From Oligoflexia bacterium (GTDB lineage Bacteria; Bdellovibrionota_C; UBA2361; JBGSMV01): a DNA stretch of 47,110 nt. The translations under genes and the position numbers were made by a program. Positions within the stretch are counted from its first letter, which is position 1. Every line of letters starts with the position of its first letter. The notes under the pieces were generated by a model that saw nothing but the letters and a program-made list of their open reading frames with translations, was not told the origin of the DNA and made no database searches. Positions 26,650 through 34,037 of the stretch are shown here, one piece after another. The DNA lies in contig JAIBBU010000025.1 in assembly GCA_019694515.1 (NCBI GenBank), forward strand, positions 1 through 47,110, given 5' to 3'.

Positions 26650-27255
26650 CTAAGCGGCCTCCTTGAAGGGCTCCATCAGGTCGCGCATCTTGTTCAGGGC
26701 TCTGCGGCGCATGTCGCTCACATGGCCCCGACTGTATCCAAGCTTCCTGGCAACCGAAGCTACCTTGAATTCGTTCACGTAGACGTGAAAGATGATTTCC
26801 TTCTCCAGGCCGGTCAAAGTCTTGAAGGCCCGCTTGAAGCCGCCGCGCAGTTCGCTGGCTTCGCATTCCTCTTCGGGGCTTTGCGCGGAGCACTGACCTA
26901 ATTCGTCGCGCTCGTGCACTGAGACATTTTCGGCACTCTTGTCAGAGCTGTCTGGATCGTTCAACCGGGCCAGGCTGCTGTTCTGACATTCGCGCTTGAT
27001 CGCCCGTACCAGCTCACCTTTGATGTAGTAGTACAGGTAGGTGGTGAATTTAGAGAGCGTCGGTCCGCGGTAGCGCTTAGCGGCTTCGCACAGCGCTAGG
27101 TCGGCCAGGCTTCGCACCTCTTCCTCGTCCATCCTAACGGCCCAGCGCCTTAGGAAATACGCAGCCATCTTGTGAGCGGCTTCGCGGTTTTCGACCACCA
27201 GCTCCTCGATCGAGACCTGGTTCTTTGCTCTGCGTTTGTTTATCTTAGTTGCCAT
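26650..27255 (-). CDS. Sigma-70-family RNA polymerase sigma factor (non-ECF alternative type)
   Basis: 201 residues from ATG 27255, chosen because GGGAGG lies 8 nt upstream; an upstream in-frame start would add 11 residues. A region 2-like part is at about 35-95 (MDEEEVRSLADLALCEAAKR, then LSKFTTYLYYYIKGELVRAI, which has the FxTYxxxxIKGEx pattern of FliA/SigB-type factors). Region 4 is at about 145-195 (LTGLEKEIIFHVYVNEFKVA, then VARKLGYSRGHVSDMRRRALNK). A charged linker (75-140) joins them. It is a stand-alone gene with its own terminator and no anti-sigma beside it. A palindrome lies 22 bp upstream of the start. Confidence 0.85.
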   Translation of the reverse strand: MATKINKRRAKNQVSIEELVVENREAAHKMAAYFLRRWAVRMDEEEVRSLADLALCEAAKRYRGPTLSKFTTYLYYYIKGELVRAIKRECQNSSLARLNDPDSSDKSAENVSVHERDELGQCSAQSPEEECEASELRGGFKRAFKTLTGLEKEIIFHVYVNEFKVASVARKLGYSRGHVSDMRRRALNKMRDLMEPFKEAA

Positions 27256-27277
27256 GTTCCCTACCTCCCATTTAGTT

Positions 27278-27292
27278 ATACTTTGCAAGTAT
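27278..27292. promoter_or_regulatory. 15-bp palindrome upstream of the sigma-factor gene
   Basis: ATACTT-TGC-AAGTAT, perfect 6-bp arms, 22 bp before ATG 27255 and just before its Shine-Dalgarno. It lies in an AT-rich stretch (about 27270-27470) that should hold the promoter. It could be an operator for a dimeric regulator; the tandem-MarR gene upstream is one candidate. Confidence 0.35.
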
Positions 27293-27453
27293 CAGTCTAT
27301 GAGATGATTGTAGATTGGAACTAAATCTAAGCAAACAAAAACAGGGTAGGGTGGAATACCCATTCGAGACCAACCAATTTAGTCCATAATATCAATGAAG
27401 TAGAGTATTTTATCGGTGTGTTTTTGTACCGAAATTCTTCCTTACGGAAAAAT
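27293..27453. promoter_or_regulatory. AT-rich intergenic region between sigma gene and MarR-type gene
   Basis: About 160 bp, clearly richer in A and T than the surroundings. It contains TAGTCCATAATATC and GAGTATTTTATC runs that could be -10 elements for the sigma gene. A short TTCC-GTA-AGGAA inverted repeat follows the MarR-type gene stop. No small gene was seen. Confidence 0.4.
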
Positions 27454-28779
27454 TTATTTGGAAATTTGAACTAATTTTGCCAGCTCAGACACTTTCAGCG
27501 GACGGTTTTCGGCCCCCCCGTCTAGCCCCAAAAGGCCTCGATCGATACGCTCAGGAAACTCCAGAAACTCTACTCCCCCCTCGCCTTCCAATGCCCGCAG
27601 CGCTGCATGCAGCAAATGCCGCGGGACTGAGCTTTGCGCCACGTCTTTGGCCACCAAGAGATTGTGCATTACATATTTTCCGCGGCTGCCGCGCTGTATT
27701 TCCAAGAGCGCTTTGATCTGCCGATCGATCCACGCCCCGACACATAGATTCGAACTGCCTGCCAAGACCTCCGGCGCTTGATGTGCAAGGTTGGAACGAA
27801 AATAAGATTCGATTAAAAAAACCCGCCCCGCCTTTAGTTCTTCGGCGGTCTCTAGAACCCGAATCTCAACACCCTCGGGCAGCGCACTGATGGCAAAAGC
27901 CAGCGGAGCGTTGACAAACTTTTCAACCAGCTTGATCAGCTCGCGACGTTCGTCGGCCAGAACATTCTTTAATCCTTCCTGGAGCCACTTGGCCGCACGC
28001 TCTATATTGACCTGGGCAGTTTGGCGTCCGCGTGCTCCCAGGCGTAAAATCTGTCGACGCCGATCAGCCTTGGCAGCGGTTTTGATCACCAGACCGCGCC
28101 GCACCATCTCCTTAATCAATCGCGAGAACTCACTGGGCTCAGCAAAGCTGAGCTTCACTGCTATTTCCTGCATGGAGAGTTCGCTGTGATCCTGGTGCAA
28201 CAGGTGCAAAATCTGACATTCGGCCACCGACATGCCCGTGCCCATACAATTCGGGCCAATGAACCCCATCGCCCTGGTAAGCCGCCGGATCTCAACCAGC
28301 AGCGGATTGACCTCGGCCTGTGCATGAAAAACAGGGGCGCCCAGGCCATTCGCAAGTGCATGCAAGATCTTCAGGAGCCGCTCCCTTTCATCCTGTACCA
28401 GCGGTTCGACGCACAGATCGACCTCGCGATTTCTAATCGCAATATCTTGGAGCAGAAGATCTAGTCCCGCGGTGCTAAGCTTCAAGGTTTTGACGCGTCG
28501 ATCGTCCCGTGCTCCGGCGACAATCAAGAGGCCCTGCTGGCTAAGACTAGAGAGCACGCGAGAGATGGTGCTCTTTTGAAGGCTTAGGGTTTGACTCAGA
28601 TCGCGCGCCACCCCAAGACCGGCATACACCTCCTGGAGCAAGTGACTTTCATTAGTATTGAGGGGGGACTTTAACTCCGAGAGAATTTTCAGCAGGCGCC
28701 GGTTAAAACTCAGAAAAAGGTCGTAAAGCTTCGCGTACGGATCAAAGTGATGGCCTTGGTTCGCAGCACCCTTCTTCAT
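27454..28779 (-). CDS. Tandem MarR-type regulator with C-terminal GNAT-like domain
   Basis: 441 residues from ATG 28779; an in-frame TTG 36 nt upstream has no better support. Two complete winged-helix MarR domains are present. The first, about 28-125, has LQEVYAGLGVARDLSQTLSL, QKSTISRVLSSLSQQGLLI and DDRRVKTLKLSTAG. The second, about 155-265, has AECQILHLLHQDHSELSMQE, EFSRLIKEMVRRGLVIK and KADRRRQILRLGARG. Both keep the D/A-RR wing. The last 150 residues (VEIRVLETAEELKAGRVFLI..., HNLLVAKDVAQSSVPRHLLH) look like a GNAT acetyltransferase fold whose RxxGxG/A acetyl-CoA loop is degraded. MarR-GNAT fusions are known; a covalent MarR dimer plus GNAT is unusual. It lies 47 nt downstream of the GGDEF-like gene. 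Confidence 0.75.
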   Translation of the reverse strand: MKKGAANQGHHFDPYAKLYDLFLSFNRRLLKILSELKSPLNTNESHLLQEVYAGLGVARDLSQTLSLQKSTISRVLSSLSQQGLLIVAGARDDRRVKTLKLSTAGLDLLLQDIAIRNREVDLCVEPLVQDERERLLKILHALANGLGAPVFHAQAEVNPLLVEIRRLTRAMGFIGPNCMGTGMSVAECQILHLLHQDHSELSMQEIAVKLSFAEPSEFSRLIKEMVRRGLVIKTAAKADRRRQILRLGARGRQTAQVNIERAAKWLQEGLKNVLADERRELIKLVEKFVNAPLAFAISALPEGVEIRVLETAEELKAGRVFLIESYFRSNLAHQAPEVLAGSSNLCVGAWIDRQIKALLEIQRGSRGKYVMHNLLVAKDVAQSSVPRHLLHAALRALEGEGGVEFLEFPERIDRGLLGLDGGAENRPLKVSELAKLVQISK

Positions 28780-28825
28780 ATTCGTTAGCAGAGCAGAACT
28801 AGGGGGGACAGGCAAGCCGGCCCGC

Positions 28826-30919
28826 CTAGCGGCGCTTGGCCAGCACGGCTTCTACCTCGAGAATCTCTCTGGCAGCGGTCAAGAAATCGCGATGGTCTCC
28901 GGAGGGACGCTTAGGCGCTGAAACGCGCCGCCGGGGAGACCGGGTGAAGTCCGTGTAAACAATCTCCATCGCGGGCTCTGGTAGGATATCCAGCTGAGCC
29001 ATTTCCATCGAGATCTTTCCATACTTTCCGCGGGTCTTGAATTCCTTACCCAGCGAGAGCGCCCTGCCCAGCGCCTTATCGATCTGGTGCTCCATGCGCC
29101 CAGCCTCGAAGACCTGCCGATTAAGCGCGAAATACATGTACTGATTCAACCGCTGTAAGAGTTTCGGCAGCCGCTCAGAATAGCTGCGGTCCTCAGGATT
29201 TGGCAGCAGTACCAGGATTCCGCCGCCACCCTCCTCTGCCATGAATACCCCCGGAAATTCTCGCGCTGCGAGCGCCACGATGCCGGCCTTAATTTCATCG
29301 GCTCGGTCGGAGCCTTCATTGTGATTAAGCTTTCCAAAGGCGTTGATATCAATTCGCACCGCCAAGTATGACTGCGGCGCGAAAATCCCTAAGACTTCCG
29401 AGGCCGGGCGAGTTCGAATCTGCGGGTAGCGCTGAAGGTCGTGGTTAATCAGGGGATTAATCGATCGCTCGCGAAAAGCAAGTAGTGTTTCTTGGCTCTC
29501 GCGTAACCCGTTTACATCGACTCCCGAGAGCTTAGCCTCCTTAATGCGCAGCAGCCGCTCTGCAAAGCGCTGAACAACCTCAGACACTCGGGCGATCGCA
29601 TGCACAGTGGCCCGCCGATCTTTAATCTCGGGATCCAACGGCTGCACTACAACTGGAGCCGCAGAAAGTTTGCGTTCAGAGATCGATCGATCGCACTGGC
29701 CTATCCCCCGCAAGATTAAGCGGATATTAGCCTGGTCATCGTCAGGCTGCAGGGACAATCGCGCACCATCGGAGACCGTCTTCTGCATGAGCGAGTCTTG
29801 CGTCTTAGGCCGCTCAACAGCGTTGCGGGCCAGGCGCAAAGCCATCTCGGGCGGCGCCAGGCGGTGCCCATCAATCCCAAGCTCAGATAGCTTCAAAATA
29901 TAATAATGACACCATTTCCCGATACTAAAGTGCGATTTTCCTCCGATTAGATCAAGGAAGCGGTGCCGCTCATTGCGCTCAGCATCCCGCAGTCTTGATG
30001 CTTTATCGGCTTCAGAATAATTGGGATGGCTGTAAAGCCAGCATCTTGCAAAATTCTCCGCGCGCTTCGACCCTTCTAAAATACTCTCGATTGCTCCTGG
30101 TGTGCTTTTTGTTAGCACCATAAATTCATCGCCACCCAGACGCACCTGAATGCAAGGGAGGCCGCGTTTGTCGAATGCCTCCTGGATCGCTTGAGGATGA
30201 TGCGTCAGGATCCGATCCACGATCGCCCGCATCTCATTGGCGTTGGCTACCCGACAATGGTTGTAGTCCATCACGTAAACCTCAATCTCGTCGCCCAACA
30301 GCTCTCGGATGCGCTTGATGAAGTCGGGCCGGTACAGCACCTCGCGGGTGTAACAGCCCGTACGCGGATCGCGGGGCTCTCCTATCAATTCCTGCATAAC
30401 TCCGACCGGTCGAATGGTTTCAACCGGACGTTGTTCTATATGCAGCTCTGGAATCGTGGCGCGTTCTTCAAAACCCTCGAAGTTTGTGCAGAAAGCAGCC
30501 TCGATCTGACCACGGCCGATGATTCCTCCACTCGTCAGTCCCGTTCGCACTATTTCGCGCAGTACTCCGATCGCCGAGGACTCAAAGGTGCCAATGTTAG
30601 CCATCAGTGTGGTGGCGGCTTTTAGGCGAATTAACTGACCGTCACTGGGGGTAAACTGAATCGAGTCTTCCTCGCGGCCATTCTGATCAAGCTGCGCTAT
30701 GGTCACCGATAGTAATAGCGGCGACGTTTCACCCGCGATCGATCTAATTACAACTGTCAGCCCATTTTGGTGGTAGATCTCCTCATGCTCGGGATTGGTC
30801 AAATCCAGCAGCTTCCCATCTTCCACGTAACGAGGTTTCCCAGAAGATGGTGCTAGCCGATCAGCGCGTAGCGGCGTGTCATCGGCAGGTTTCGATTTTG
30901 TATCTATTGGTTCGACCAT
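28826..30919 (-). CDS. Large protein with two GGDEF-like domains, second one degenerate
   Basis: 697 residues, soluble. After an N-terminal unknown part (1-170) comes a GGDEF-type domain at about 184-300: DPRTGCYTREVLY, VMDYNHCRVAN (first metal Asp218) and RLGGDEFMVL with the full signature at 262-266. There is no RxxD inhibitory site in front. A helical stretch follows, then a second cyclase-like fold at about 515-600 (LAVRIDINAFGKLNHNEG, then AEEGGGGILVLLP), where EGGGG stands in place of GGDEF. The first domain could make cyclic di-GMP or another nucleotide; the second is probably a sensor or structural partner. The start is ATG 30919, divergent from efp. It is followed on the same strand by the tandem-MarR gene. 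Confidence 0.75.
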   Translation of the reverse strand: MVEPIDTKSKPADDTPLRADRLAPSSGKPRYVEDGKLLDLTNPEHEEIYHQNGLTVVIRSIAGETSPLLLSVTIAQLDQNGREEDSIQFTPSDGQLIRLKAATTLMANIGTFESSAIGVLREIVRTGLTSGGIIGRGQIEAAFCTNFEGFEERATIPELHIEQRPVETIRPVGVMQELIGEPRDPRTGCYTREVLYRPDFIKRIRELLGDEIEVYVMDYNHCRVANANEMRAIVDRILTHHPQAIQEAFDKRGLPCIQVRLGGDEFMVLTKSTPGAIESILEGSKRAENFARCWLYSHPNYSEADKASRLRDAERNERHRFLDLIGGKSHFSIGKWCHYYILKLSELGIDGHRLAPPEMALRLARNAVERPKTQDSLMQKTVSDGARLSLQPDDDQANIRLILRGIGQCDRSISERKLSAAPVVVQPLDPEIKDRRATVHAIARVSEVVQRFAERLLRIKEAKLSGVDVNGLRESQETLLAFRERSINPLINHDLQRYPQIRTRPASEVLGIFAPQSYLAVRIDINAFGKLNHNEGSDRADEIKAGIVALAAREFPGVFMAEEGGGGILVLLPNPEDRSYSERLPKLLQRLNQYMYFALNRQVFEAGRMEHQIDKALGRALSLGKEFKTRGKYGKISMEMAQLDILPEPAMEIVYTDFTRSPRRRVSAPKRPSGDHRDFLTAAREILEVEAVLAKRR

Positions 30920-31041
30920 AAAACAAACGCTATCAGTAAGTTATGGAGCGGTAACTTAACACAGTGACTTAGCCGGAACTTGAGAAAACAGGGGGTTATC
31001 GGTATGCTCCCCCAGCTTCAGATTTTGTTTGAGAGGTCGTA

Positions 31042-31602
31042 ATGAAAGCCAAAGATATGCGAAAGGGCACCATTATTTTGTATAAGGGAGCCCCTCATAA
31101 GGTGTTGACTGCCGAGCATCGCACCCCCGGGAACCTGCGCGCTTTTGTGCAGGTGGTGATGCGAAATGTGCTTAACGGAGTGCAGTCAGAAACCCGCTTT
31201 AGTACCACCGAGGATATTTCAGAAGCCGACGTTTATACCTTCAATGCTACTTTTACATATGCCGACGGCGGCATGTATTTCTTCATGCACACCACCAATT
31301 TTGAGGAGATCAAGATTTCGGAAGAATTACTGGGCGACGGGAAGTATTATCTCCAGGATGGAATGGAGGTGCAGATTTTGACCTACAACAACGAACCAGT
31401 TGGGGTCACGCTGCCTAAGAGCGTCGTGCTAACGATTGCCGATACTGAGCCCGAGTTAAGGGGCGCGACCGCGAGCAATTCTCCTAAACCAGCTACTACC
31501 GATACCGGACTAACCCTAAACGTTCCCCCCTTCATCAAGATCGGGGAGAAGATCGTGGTTGATACCACCGAGGGTCGCTACGTAAGCCGAGCCGACGGGT
31601 AA
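31042..31602 (+). CDS. efp: Elongation factor P
   Basis: Relieves ribosome stalling at polyproline stretches. It is 186 residues with all three domains: KOW-like MKAKDMRKGTIILYKGAPHK, the central OB domain (NATFTYADGGMYFFMHTTNF) and the C-terminal TTDTGLTLNVPPFIKIGEK with the EF-P signature. The tip loop reads HRTPGNLRAFVQ; aligned to E. coli PGKGQAF, the post-translationally modified Lys34 becomes Asn31. It may use Arg33 or no modification. The start is ATG 31042 with GAGAGG 6 nt upstream. It is monocistronic and divergent from the GGDEF-like gene. A GGGGG...CCCCC hairpin lies in its leader (about 30990-31015). Confidence 0.93.
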   Translation: MKAKDMRKGTIILYKGAPHKVLTAEHRTPGNLRAFVQVVMRNVLNGVQSETRFSTTEDISEADVYTFNATFTYADGGMYFFMHTTNFEEIKISEELLGDGKYYLQDGMEVQILTYNNEPVGVTLPKSVVLTIADTEPELRGATASNSPKPATTDTGLTLNVPPFIKIGEKIVVDTTEGRYVSRADG

Positions 31603-31650
31603 GCTCGCAGAAGTTTCGTAGCCGCCAACCCAGTTTGCGGCAGTGGGGAT

Positions 31651-33045
31651 CTAAAGCCCGAACCGAGCATGCTGCAATGCCATGACCGCGGCGCTGCGAA
31701 CCTCCATTGAGCGTGAGGGGGAATCGGCGATCTTTTTGAGAGCTTGCAAGATCTGTTGATCGTGTGTGCCTGACAGCGCTGCGATGCCAAGCCGGCATTC
31801 TGGATCCGGCTTGTCCAGCAATTTGAGAAGTTTCGATTCAGAACGAGGCGACCACAAGCCTGCGAATTTTTGGGCGACCTCCTGCCGCGCTTCGATCTTT
31901 TTCTTGCGATCGAACAAATCAGCCAAAGCCACAGCCTCCGCCCCTTCTTCGGGCGACATCGCGGACAGCTCCTCTTTGGCAACGGCTGACATCGCTGGGC
32001 ACGCGCCGCGTCGATGTCTGAATGACCACCATCTATCTCCCAACACAATCGATGCAACCGTCGACCCGACTAAAACAGCGACTAAAAAGAGGGCCTGGAG
32101 ACCCGTATGGGACTGGCCGAAGATCCTGCTCCCTAACGCTACGCACCCTATGGTGAGCGGCAATGCCAGCGTTGGAATAAAAGCCAAAGAGTATAAATCG
32201 CCGTCATGTACATCAGGACGAACCAGCAGCTTTTCTAGAGCCATCTTGCGGAGCGTATTTCTTGACTCGGCTGTATTCAGTACGCCTAAAAATTGCACTA
32301 AAGGCAGATCAGCATCGTGCTCAAAGGAGAGATTGATCCGGCTGCCTTCGTACTGCCTGATCGCCCACATGCTAACCTTTCGGGAGACTGCGGTTCGATC
32401 TTCCGGGGTTAAATGCGCGTTTAGAATCTTGCCCTGTTCTAAGGCTCGGCCAAACCGAAGCTGCCAATTCGCAGGGCAGAACCATTCCAATAGGTGCTGC
32501 GCGCAGGCGGCCGAGGTCTCTTTGGGAATGGACTTGGCAGCTTCGGAGATCACCAGCGGCACCGCAGCGACACCGTCTTCAGCCGATGAGCCAGAATACA
32601 TTCCGCGCATCCTCTGATCGTAGATCCGCAGACCGAGCTCAACTAACTCAACCGATGGATAAGGCGCCAAAGTCTCTAGAATCTTCGCATGCCTTGCACC
32701 CGCATAGCCGGCGTACGTGCCATCAGGGAATTGGTAAAAATCTCGGAGATACTTCGGCCCCACTTCAGCAGCCAACGCGTCTATTAGTAGCGACCTCGCC
32801 GTGGGCGAATTGGCGTACTTTAAAAACCCATCCAATAATTGATCGATTTCTTCCTGCGAATTAGGTGCAGCCTCTAACATGCGGCGCCATGCATCGATGA
32901 CCTCCCGCTCGGGCATAGCCACGTCGCATGAGGCATCGTGGGCTTCGATCTGCGGAGCTTCCTCTGGCTCATGGGCCGAGGGAAACTGCGTTTCGCGGTC
33001 GTTGGCGTTGGCTGAGTTTGAAGTTTGTACTGCGAAGCTATTCAC
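31651..33045 (-). CDS. Membrane protein of unknown function with HEAT-like ends
   Basis: 464 residues from GTG 33045, supported by AGGAG 7 nt upstream. Two membrane helices at about 285-305 and 315-336 (LAFIPTLALPLTIGCVALGS, LQALFLVAVLVGSTVASIVL) split two soluble regions. The first 280 residues and the last 75 are helical; the end (LLKLLDKPDPECRLGIAALS, then ALKKIADSPSRSMEVRSAAV) has HEAT/PBS-like repeat pattern. No family recognised. The Shine-Dalgarno lies inside a palindrome at 33051-33067. It is convergent with efp. A small ORF lies 117 bp upstream on the same strand. Confidence 0.65.
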   Translation of the reverse strand: MNSFAVQTSNSANANDRETQFPSAHEPEEAPQIEAHDASCDVAMPEREVIDAWRRMLEAAPNSQEEIDQLLDGFLKYANSPTARSLLIDALAAEVGPKYLRDFYQFPDGTYAGYAGARHAKILETLAPYPSVELVELGLRIYDQRMRGMYSGSSAEDGVAAVPLVISEAAKSIPKETSAACAQHLLEWFCPANWQLRFGRALEQGKILNAHLTPEDRTAVSRKVSMWAIRQYEGSRINLSFEHDADLPLVQFLGVLNTAESRNTLRKMALEKLLVRPDVHDGDLYSLAFIPTLALPLTIGCVALGSRIFGQSHTGLQALFLVAVLVGSTVASIVLGDRWWSFRHRRGACPAMSAVAKEELSAMSPEEGAEAVALADLFDRKKKIEARQEVAQKFAGLWSPRSESKLLKLLDKPDPECRLGIAALSGTHDQQILQALKKIADSPSRSMEVRSAAVMALQHARFGL

Positions 33046-33050
33046 TACAG

Positions 33051-33067
33051 ATCTCCTATTAGGAGAT
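33051..33067 (-). promoter_or_regulatory. Palindrome enclosing a Shine-Dalgarno site
   Basis: ATCTCCTA-A-TAGGAGAT on the minus strand, perfect 8-bp arms. The downstream arm contains the AGGAG ribosome-binding site for GTG 33045 and the upstream arm contains its complement CTCCT. As RNA it could fold as AUCUCC/GGAGAU with a UAAUA loop and hide the site. Confidence 0.5.
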
Positions 33068-33162
33068 TATGAGCGCAGCCAGCCAAAGTGTGGGATCGCA
33101 GCCCAAGCTTCCGGGAATTTTGAGGATGCGACTCGGCGATATGTGTTGTGTGCGGGGCGGCC

Positions 33163-33378
33163 TTATTCTTGAGTGTCTACAGGGCCTGACCCAGGCTTCG
33201 CCGCACATTTGCCTGGTGCCGGAACAGCCTCAGGTTCTGAGAAAGCGCAGTTTAGATCGGTAAATCGGAGCGGATCCGGATTGCCATGCATTTCCGTGAG
33301 CAAAGTGAAGGGATTGGCGCGACACAACGCTGCAAGCTGTTGAGCGGCGGTAGCTCTAGGGTCATCGAACTGCTTCAT
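33163..33378 (-). CDS. Small ORF, 71 aa, unknown
   Basis: ATG 33378 has GGAGAAG 5-11 nt upstream. The product (MKQFDDPRATAAQQLAALCR...) begins with a helical stretch and ends Pro/Gly/Ala-rich. There is no signal peptide and no known domain. It lies ahead of the HEAT-like membrane protein gene on the same strand. It may be real because of the ribosome-binding site; the composition of the second half is not convincing. Confidence 0.35.
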   Translation of the reverse strand: MKQFDDPRATAAQQLAALCRANPFTLLTEMHGNPDPLRFTDLNCAFSEPEAVPAPGKCAAKPGSGPVDTQE

Positions 33379-33511
33379 GCTGCTTCTCCATCAAAAAACC
33401 GGCCTTGTAGGGATTCTAACTGAATCTTCATCGATAACCGAACTCGAAAATTAAGAGTATTCCCTGTATCGAAGAGGGAAATCAGGCCGCACCGCTCTTG
33501 GGGGAGGAGGC

Positions 33512-33654
33512 AATTCCTAACGCTATGGCACCACTTGCTCTACCCAGCCTTAATTGGGAGAGGACTCCCTCCCCCGCTATCCCGGGGCATCGGTACTGCC
33601 AGGCAAAACGGTGGGGATTGCTTCACCCTCGACAAGCTCGGGTTCGCAACGACA
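33512..33654. repeat. Dispersed intergenic repeat, decayed copy 2
   Basis: CAATTCCTAACGCTATGGCA at 33511-33530 matches the outer end of the perfect repeat at 6585-6676 with two differences. GGGGATTGCTTCACCCTCG starts at 33613 and ends in GTTCGCAACGACA at 33654, matching the inner part with an insertion. Between them are about 80 bp including a GGGAG/CTCCC hairpin. It lies in a 383-bp stretch (33379-33761) with no other gene. Confidence 0.6.
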
Positions 33655-33806
33655 GAACAACACGCTTTTTCTGATATGGCTGTATCTGTCAGATACTTTA
33701 GGCACAGCTCTTCCCTCCAATGCCACCCTAGAGGAAGATTGCCTCTTTTCGATTCGAAAAGTTGCGGCTACTTTACCGCAATAAGCGTTTTTATGGAGGA
33801 AAACTT

Positions 33807-33968
33807 ATGACGCTAAAAAATCTGTCCTTGGTTCTCTTTGCTTTGATTGCTGGCTTTGTAGCAGTAGCTCCGATGGCTTATGCGAACGAAGAGGCCAAAG
33901 CCTGCACGGCTGATGCCGATTGCGGACACGGAGAACATTGCAAGGACGGCCACTGTCATAAGGCCTAG
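33807..33968 (+). CDS. Small secreted Cys-rich peptide
   Basis: 53 residues from ATG 33807; GGAGG at 33795-33799 fixes this start over the upstream in-frame codons. The N-terminus is a signal peptide (LKNLSLVLFALIAGFVAVAP, cut near AYA-NEE). The mature part is only about 27 residues and holds CTADADCGHGEHCKDGHCH: four Cys in a C-x6-C-x5-C-x4-C spacing with three His. This resembles short disulfide or metal-binding knots in exported peptides. It is monocistronic and has its own terminator. The role could be metal binding or a secreted factor; I cannot assign it. Confidence 0.7.
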   Translation: MTLKNLSLVLFALIAGFVAVAPMAYANEEAKACTADADCGHGEHCKDGHCHKA

Positions 33969-33985
33969 TTCTTAGTTCCGTATCG

Positions 33986-34014
33986 AGCGATGGGCGTCCC
34001 AGCCCATCGCTTTT
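33986..34014 (+). terminator. Rho-independent terminator of the Cys-rich peptide gene
   Basis: Perfect 10-bp stem AGCGATGGGC/GCCCATCGCT with loop GTCCCA, then TTT. It starts 17 bp after the stop at 33968 and points away from it. Downstream is the convergent HD-GYP gene. Confidence 0.85.
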
Positions 34015-34037
34015 AGACCAAAAAAATTCCGATCAAA

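Noticed and set aside
27436..27453. Terminator after the MarR-type gene (TTCC-GTA-AGGAA)
   Set aside because: The stem is only 4-5 bp and A/T-rich on both sides; too weak to call.
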